From positions 20,093,363 through 20,157,362 of the forward strand of contig NC_045130.1 in assembly GCF_007655135.1 (NCBI RefSeq): DNA of 64,000 nt, in the 5' to 3' direction. The notes beneath the pieces are model-generated. The model was not told the DNA's origin. It searched no databases and saw only the letters and a program-made list of their open reading frames with translations. Positions 58,260 to 64,000 of this stretch are shown here, piece by piece; position 1 is the stretch's first letter, and every line of letters begins with the position of its first letter. The DNA comes from Punica granatum (taxonomy: Eukaryota > Streptophyta > Magnoliopsida > Myrtales > Lythraceae). The position numbers and the translations under genes are program-made.

Positions 58260-61200
58260 CCCACAGGGCCTAGTCCCTTCCATTCATCTTCCGTAGGGCC
58301 GAGTCCCTTCGTTAGATCCCCCACAGGGCCGAGTCCCTTCCATTCATCTTCCGTAGGGCCGAGTCCCTTCGTTAGGTCCCCACAGGGCCGAGTCCCTTTC
58401 ATTCATCTTCCGTAGGGCCGAGTCCCTTCGTTAGGTCCCCACAGGGCCGAGTCCCTTCCATTCATCTTCCGTAGGGCCGAGTCCCTTCGTTAGATCCCCC
58501 TCAGGGCCGAGTCCCTTCCATTCGTCTCCGTAGGGCCGAGTCCCTTCGTTAGATCCCCCACAGGGCCGAGTCCCTTCCATTCCTCTTCCGTAGGGCCGAG
58601 TCCCTTCGTTAGATCCCCCTCAGGGCCGAGTCCCTTCCATTCGTCTCCGTAGGGCCGAGTCCCTTCGTTAGATCCCCCACAGGGCCGAGTCCCTTCCATT
58701 CCTCTTCCGTAGGGCCGAGTCCCTTCGTTAGATCCCCCACAGGGCCGAGTCCCTTCCATTCATCTTCCGTAGGGCCGAGTCCCTTCGTTAGATCCCCCAC
58801 AGGGCCGAGTCCCTTCCATTCATCTTCCGTAGGGCCGAGTCCCTTCGTTAGATCCCCCACAGGGCCGAGTCCCTTCCATTCATCTTCCGTAGGGCCGAGT
58901 CCCTTCGTTAGATCCCCCACAGGGCCGAGTCCCTTCCATTCATCTTCCGTAGGGCCGAGTCCCTTCGTTAGATCCCCCACAGGGCCGAGTCCCTTCCATT
59001 CATCTTCCGTAGGGCCGAGTCCCTTCGTTAGATCCCCCACAGGGCCGAGTCCCTTCCATTCATCTCCGTAGGGCCGAGTCCCTTCGTTAGATCCCCCACA
59101 GGGCCGAGTCCCTTCCATTCGTCTCCGTAGGGCCGAGTCCCTTCGCTAGATCCCCCACAGGGCCGAGTCCCTTCCATTCATCTTCCGTAGGGCCGAGTCC
59201 CTTCGTTAGATCCCCCACAGGGCCGAGTCCCTTCCATTCATCTTCCGTAGGGCCGAGTCCCTTCGTTAGATCCCCACAGGGCCGAGTCCCTTCCTTTGAT
59301 CTTCGTAGGGTTGAGTCCCTTCGTTAGATCTCCCACAGGGCCGAGTCCCTTCCATTTGATCTTCCGTAGGGCCGAGTCCCTTCGTTAGATCCCCCACAGA
59401 GCCGAGTCCCTTCCATTAATCTTCCGTAGGGCCGAGTCCCTTCGTTAGATCCCCCACAGGGCCGAGTCCCATGCATTGATCATCCGTAGCGCCGAGTCCC
59501 TTAGTTAGATCCCCCACAAGGCCGAGTCCCTTCGTTAGATCCCCCACAGGGCCGAGTCCCTTCCATTCCTCTTCCGTAGGGCCGAGTCCCTTCGTTAGAT
59601 CCCCCTCAGGGCCGAGTCCCTTCCATTCGTCTCCGTAGGGCCGAGTCCCTTCGTTAGATCCCCCACAGGGCCGAGTCCCTTCCATTCCTCTTCCGTAGGG
59701 CCGAGTCCCTTCGTTAGATCCCCCACAGGGCCGAGTCCCTTCCATTCATCTTCCGTAGGGCCGAGTCCCTTCGTTAGATCCCCCACAGGGCCGAGTCCCT
59801 TCCATTCATCTTCCGTAAGGCCGAGTCCCTTCGTTAGATCCCCCACAGGGCCTAGTCCCTTCCATTCATCTTCCGTAGGGCCGAGTCCCTTCGTTAGATC
59901 CCCCACAGGGCCGAGTCCCTTCCATTCATCTTCCGTAGGGCCGAGTCCCTTCGTTAGATCCCCCACAGGGCCGAGTCCCTTCCATTCATCTCCGTAGGGC
60001 CGAGTCCCTTCGTTAGATCCCCCACAGGCCGAGTCCCTTCCATTCATCTTCCTTAGGGCCGAGTCCCTTCGTTAGATCCCCCACAGGGCCGAGTCCCTTC
60101 CATTCGTCTCCGTAGGGCCGAGTCCCTTCGTTAGATCCCCCACAGGGCCGAGTCCCTTCCACTCGTCTCCGTAGGGCCGAGTCCCTTCGCTAGATCCCCC
60201 ACAGGGCCGAGTCCCTTCCATTCCTCTTCCGTAGGGCCGAGTCCCTTCGTTAGATCCCCCACAGGGCCGAGTCCCTTCCATTCATCTTCCGTAGGGCCGA
60301 GTCCCTTCGCTAGATCCCCCACAGGGCCGAGTCCTTTCCTTTGATCTTCGTAGGGTTGAGTCCCTTCGTTAGATCTCCCACAGGGCCGAGTCCCTTCCAT
60401 TTGATCTTCCGTAGGGCCGAGTCCCTTCGTTAGATCCCCCACAGAGCCGAGTCCCTTCCATTCATCTTCCGTAGGGCCGAGTCCCTTCGTTAGATCCCCC
60501 ACAGGGCCGAGTCCCATGCATTGATCATCCGTAGCGCCGAGTCCCTTAGTTAGATCCCCCACAAGGCCGAGTCCCTTCGTTAGATCCCCCACAGGGCCGA
60601 GTCCCTTCCATTCCTCTTCCGTAGGGCCGAGTCCCTTCGTTAGATCCCCCTTAGGGCCGAGTCCCTTCCATTCGTCTCCGTAGGGCCGAGTCCCTTCGTT
60701 AGATCCCCACAGGGCCGAGTCCCTTCCATTCCTCTTCCGTAGGGCCGAGTCCCTTCGTTAGATCCCCCACAGGGCCGAGTCCCTTCCATTCATCTTCCGT
60801 AGGGCCGAGTCCCTTCGTTAGATCCCCCACGGGCCGAGTCCCTTCCATTCATCTTCCGTAAGGCCGAGTCCCTTCGTTAGATCCCCCACAGGGCCTAGTC
60901 CCTTCCATTCATCTTCCGTAGGGCCGAGTCCCTTCGTTAGATCCCCCACAGGGCCGAGTCCCTTCCATTCATCTTCCGTAGGGCCGAGTCCCTTCGTTAG
61001 ATCCCCCACAGGGCCGAGTCCCTTCCATTCACCTTCCGTAGGGCCGAGTCCCTTCGTTAGATCCCCCACAGGGCCGAGTCCCTTCCATTCGTCTCCGTAG
61101 GGCCGAGTCCCTTCGTTAGATCCCCCACAGGGCCGAGTCCCTTCCACTCGTCTCCGTAGGGCCGAGTCCCTTCGCTAGATCCCCCACAGGGCCGAGTCCC

Positions 61201-63960
61201 TTCCATTCCTCTTCCGTAGGGCCGAGTCCCTTCGTTAGATCCCCCACAGGGCCGAGTCCCATCCATTGATCATCCGTAGGGCCGAGTCCCTTCGTTAGAT
61301 CCCCCACAAGGCGGAGTCCTTTCCTTTGATCTTCGTAGGGTTGAGTCCCTTCGTTAGATCTCCCACAGGGCCGAGTCCATTCCATTTGATCTTCCGTAGG
61401 GCCGAGTCCCTTCGTTAGATCCCCCACAGAGACGAGTCCCTTCCATTCATCTTCCGTAGGGCCGAGTCCCTTCGTTAGATCCCCCACAGGGCCGAGTCCC
61501 ATCCATTGATCATCCGTAGGGCCGAGTCCCTTAGTTAGATCCCCCACAAGGCCGAGTCCCTTCGTTAGATCCCCCTCAGGGCCGAGTCCCTTCCATTCGT
61601 CTCCGTAGGGCCGAGTCCCTTCGTTAGAACCCCCACAGGGCCGAGTCCCTTCCATTCCTCTTCCGTAGGGCCGAGTCCCTTCGTTAGATCCCCCACAGGG
61701 CCGAGTCCCTTCCATTCATCTTCCGTAGGGCCGAGTCCCTTCGTTAGATCCCCCACAGGACCGAGTCCCTTCCATTCATCTTCCGTAGGGCCGAGTCCCT
61801 TCGTTAGATCCCCCACAGGGCCTAGTCCCTTCCATTCATCTTCCGTAGGGCCGAGTCCCTTCGTTAGATCCCCCACAGGGCCGAGTCCCTTCCATTCATC
61901 TTCCGTAGGGCCGAGTCCCTTCGTTAGATCCCCCACAGGGCCGAGTCCCTTCCATTCATCTTCCGTAGGGCCGAGTCCCTTCGTTAGATCCCCCACAGGG
62001 CCGAGTCCCTTCCATTCGTCTCCGTAGGGCCGAGTCCCTTCGTTAGATCCCGCACAGGGCCGAGTCCCTTCCATTCGTCTCCGTAGGGCCGAGTCCCTTC
62101 GCTAGATCCCCCACAGGGCCGAGTCCCTTCCATTCCTCTTCCGTAGGGCCGAGTCCCTTCGTTAGATCCCCCACAGGGCCGAGTCCCATCCATTGATCAT
62201 CCGTAGGGCCGAGTCCCTTCGTTAGATCCCCCACAAGGCCGAGTCCTTTCCTTTGATCTTCGTAGGGTTGAGTCCCTTCGTTAGATCTCCCACAGGGCCG
62301 AGTCCCTTCCATTTGATCTTCCGTAGGGCCGAGTCCCTTCGTTAGATCCCCCACAGGGCCGAGTCCCTTCCATTCATCTTCCGTAGGGCCGAGTCCCTTC
62401 GTTAGATCCCCCACAGGGGCGAGTCCCTTCCATTCATCTTCCGTAGGGCCGAGTCCCTTCGTTAGGTCCCCACAGGGCCGAGTCCCTTCCATTCATCTTC
62501 CGTAGGGCCGAGTCCCTTCGTTAGGTCCCCACAGGGCCGAGTCCCTTCCATTCATCTTCCGTAGGGCCGAGTCCCTTCGTTAGATCCCCCTCAAGGCCGA
62601 GTCCCTTCCATTCGTCTCCGTAGGGCCGAGTCCCTTCGTTAGATCCCCCACAGGGCCGAGTCCCTTCCATTCCTCTTCCGTAGGGCCCAGTCCCTTCGTT
62701 AGATCCCCCTCAGGGCCGAGTCCCTTCCATTCGCCTCCGTAGGGCTGAGTCCCTTCGTTAGATCCCCCACAGGGCCGAGTCCCTTCCATTCCTCTTCCGT
62801 AGGGCCGAGTCCCTTCGTTAGATCCCCCACAGGGCCGAGTCCCTTCCATTCCTCTTCCGTAGGGCCGAGTCCCTTCGTTAGATCCCCCACAGGGCCGAGT
62901 CCCTTCCATTCATCTTCCGTAGGGCCGAGTCCCTTCGTTAGATCCCCCACAGGGCCTAGTCCCTTCCATTCATCTTCCGTAGGGCCGAGTCCCTTCGTTA
63001 GATCCCCCACAGGGCCGAGTCCCTTCCATTCATCTTCCGTAGGGCCGAGTCCCTTCGTTAGATCCCCCACATGGCCGAGTCCCTTCCATTCATCTTCCGT
63101 AGGGCCGAGTCCCTTCGTTAGATCCCCCACAGGGCCGAGTCCCTTCCATTCGTCTCCGTAGGGCCGAGTCCCTTCGGTTGATCCCCCACAGGGCCGAGTC
63201 CCTTCCATTCGTCTCCGTAGGGCCGAGTCCCTTCGCTAGATCCCCCACAGGGCCGAGTCCCTTCCATTCCTCTTCCGTAGGTCCGAGTCCCTTCGTTAGA
63301 TCCCCCACAGGGCCGAGTCCCATCCATTGATCATCCGTAGGGCCGAGTCCCTTCGTTAGATCCCCCACAAGGCCGAGTCCTTTCCTTTGATCTTCGTAGG
63401 GTTGAGTCCCTTCGTTAGATCTCCCACAGGGCCGAGTCCCTTCCATTTGATCTTCCGTAGGGCCGAGTCCCTTCGTTAGATCCCCCACAGAGCCGAGTCC
63501 CTTCCATTCATCTTCCGTAGGGCCGAGTCCCTTCGTTAGATCCCCCACAGGGCCGAGTCCCATCCATTGATCATCCGTAGGGCCGAGTCCCTTAGTTAGA
63601 TCCCCCACAAGGCCGAGTCCTTTCCTTTGATCTTCGTAGGGTTGAGTCCCTTCGTTAGATCTCCCATAGGGCCGAGTCCCTTCCATTTGATCTTCCGTAG
63701 GGCCGAGTCCCTTCGTTAGATCCCCTACAGGGTCGAGTCCCTTCCATTGATCTTCCGTAGGGCCGAGTCCCTTCGTTAGATACCCTACAGGGCCGAGTCC
63801 CTTCCTTTATTCTTCAGTAGGGCCGAGTCCCGTCGTTAGATCCCTCCAGGGCCGAGTCCCTTCCATTGATCTTCCGTAGGGCCGAGTCCCTTTGTTAGAT
63901 CCCCACAGGGCCGAGTCCCTTCCATTCATCTACGGTAAGGCCGAGTCCCTTCGTTAGATC
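58260..63960. repeat. Higher-order repeat of ~0.93-1.13 kb at the right end
   Basis: GCTAGATC occurs at 59145, 60189, 61174, 62101 and 63235 (steps 1044, 985, 927, 1134). GGGCCTAGTCC occurs with CCTAG at 58269, 59851, 60894, 61821 and 62955. The variant CATTCCTCTTCCG is found only here (58581 onward). Step differences near 59 bp suggest gain and loss of single monomers. Confidence 0.8.
58741..59040. repeat. Five identical 60-bp monomers in a row (right block)
   Basis: A second run of five consecutive identical 60-bp units, with the same monomer type as at 51721-52020. The next unit (59041) loses bases in CATCTCCG. Confidence 0.9.
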
Positions 63961-64000
63961 CCCCACAGGGCCGAGCCCCTTCCATTCATCTTCCGTAGGG

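Larger units (their letters stand above)
24322..64000. repeat. 60-bp satellite array, about 660 monomers, open at the right edge
   Basis: The array is uninterrupted. The monomer is a dimer of 30-bp half-units that share GGGCCGAGTCCCTTC. One half continues with GTTAGATCCCCCACA, the other with CATTCATCTTCCGTA. Recurrent variants include GTTAGGTCCCCACAG, GATCCCCCTCAG, TCCCTCCAGG, CATTCGTCTCC (28-bp half), CATCCATTGATCATCC and CCTTTGATCTTCGTAGGG. Left-edge copies near 24330 are diverged, as expected for an array edge. Because 60 is divisible by 3, two minus frames and one plus frame stay open for long stretches; these are not genes. The array adjoins the D tail. Centromeric, pericentromeric or other location cannot be told from the window. 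Confidence 0.97.

Noticed and set aside
24322..64000. Many minus-strand ORFs of 60-268 codons with GDLTKGLGPTEDEWKGLGPV-like 20-residue repeats, and plus-strand GPSPFVRSP-like ORFs
   Set aside because: The 60-bp period is a multiple of three, so any frame without a stop in the monomer stays open. Two minus frames and one plus frame are open together, frames change at each 59-bp unit, and there is no start context or domain.
24322..64000. CRISPR-like look (constant box with variable stretches)
   Set aside because: The variable parts are a few recurring variants of one monomer and not unique spacers; the context is a plant retroelement.
24322..64000. G-quadruplex potential on the minus strand
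   Set aside because: G runs are present, but four runs within short loops do not occur in the standard monomer.

Overview
The window is repetitive plant nuclear DNA. It contains nested, very long-LTR Ty3/gypsy retrotransposons of Tat/Ogre type, followed by a 60-bp satellite array that fills the right 39.7 kb and runs off the edge. No host gene, rRNA or tRNA gene was recognised. The only convincing coding sequence is retroelement-borne: two copies of a DUF7745/plant-mobile-domain-like ORF. From memory, that protein closely resembles many hypothetical proteins of pomegranate (Punica granatum), so pomegranate or a close relative is the best guess. This could not be searched.

Layout. Element A' (minus) covers 1-6154: ORF1 (1-499), leader, PBS (1081-1098) and a 5.05-kb LTR (1102-6154). 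It sits 349 bp inside an LTR fragment of a second subfamily, B' (6155-6503, minus). B' in turn interrupts the 3' non-coding end of an older element C (6504-8617, plus), which carries an ~82-bp tandem array and a conserved tail. Element A (plus) is inserted in the C tail: LTR 8618-13622, PBS 13626-13643, leader, ORF1 from 14215. A' and A form inverted-repeat arms of about 6.1 kb separated by 2.46 kb. Element B (plus) is inserted inside A's ORF1: LTR 14869-19727, PBS 19731-19748 and a leader without ORF1. The stretch 20.3-23.3 kb is non-coding with several short tandem repeats. From about 23.3 to 24.32 kb lies the C-type tail in minus orientation (element D). Where C has an 82-bp array next to this tail, D has the start of the 60-bp satellite (24322-64000, about 660 monomers).

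Main results. (1) The satellite abuts the same conserved tail that flanks C's tandem array. This fits satellite birth from the hypervariable 3' UTR of a Tat/Ogre retrotransposon. (2) Five short tandem-repeat families in the window, plus a small repeat in the LTRs, are built around a stem-loop. In several of them the stem changes on both sides between copies, so pairing is kept while the sequence drifts. I know of no description of this as a general property of such 3' UTR repeats, and it is my main candidate for something new. (3) The satellite has a half-unit structure (2 x 30 bp), variants private to particular stretches, and recent block duplications of about 0.54, 0.93-1.13, 1.56, 1.61 and 2.08 kb. 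It also has stretches rich in one-base losses that look like consensus errors.
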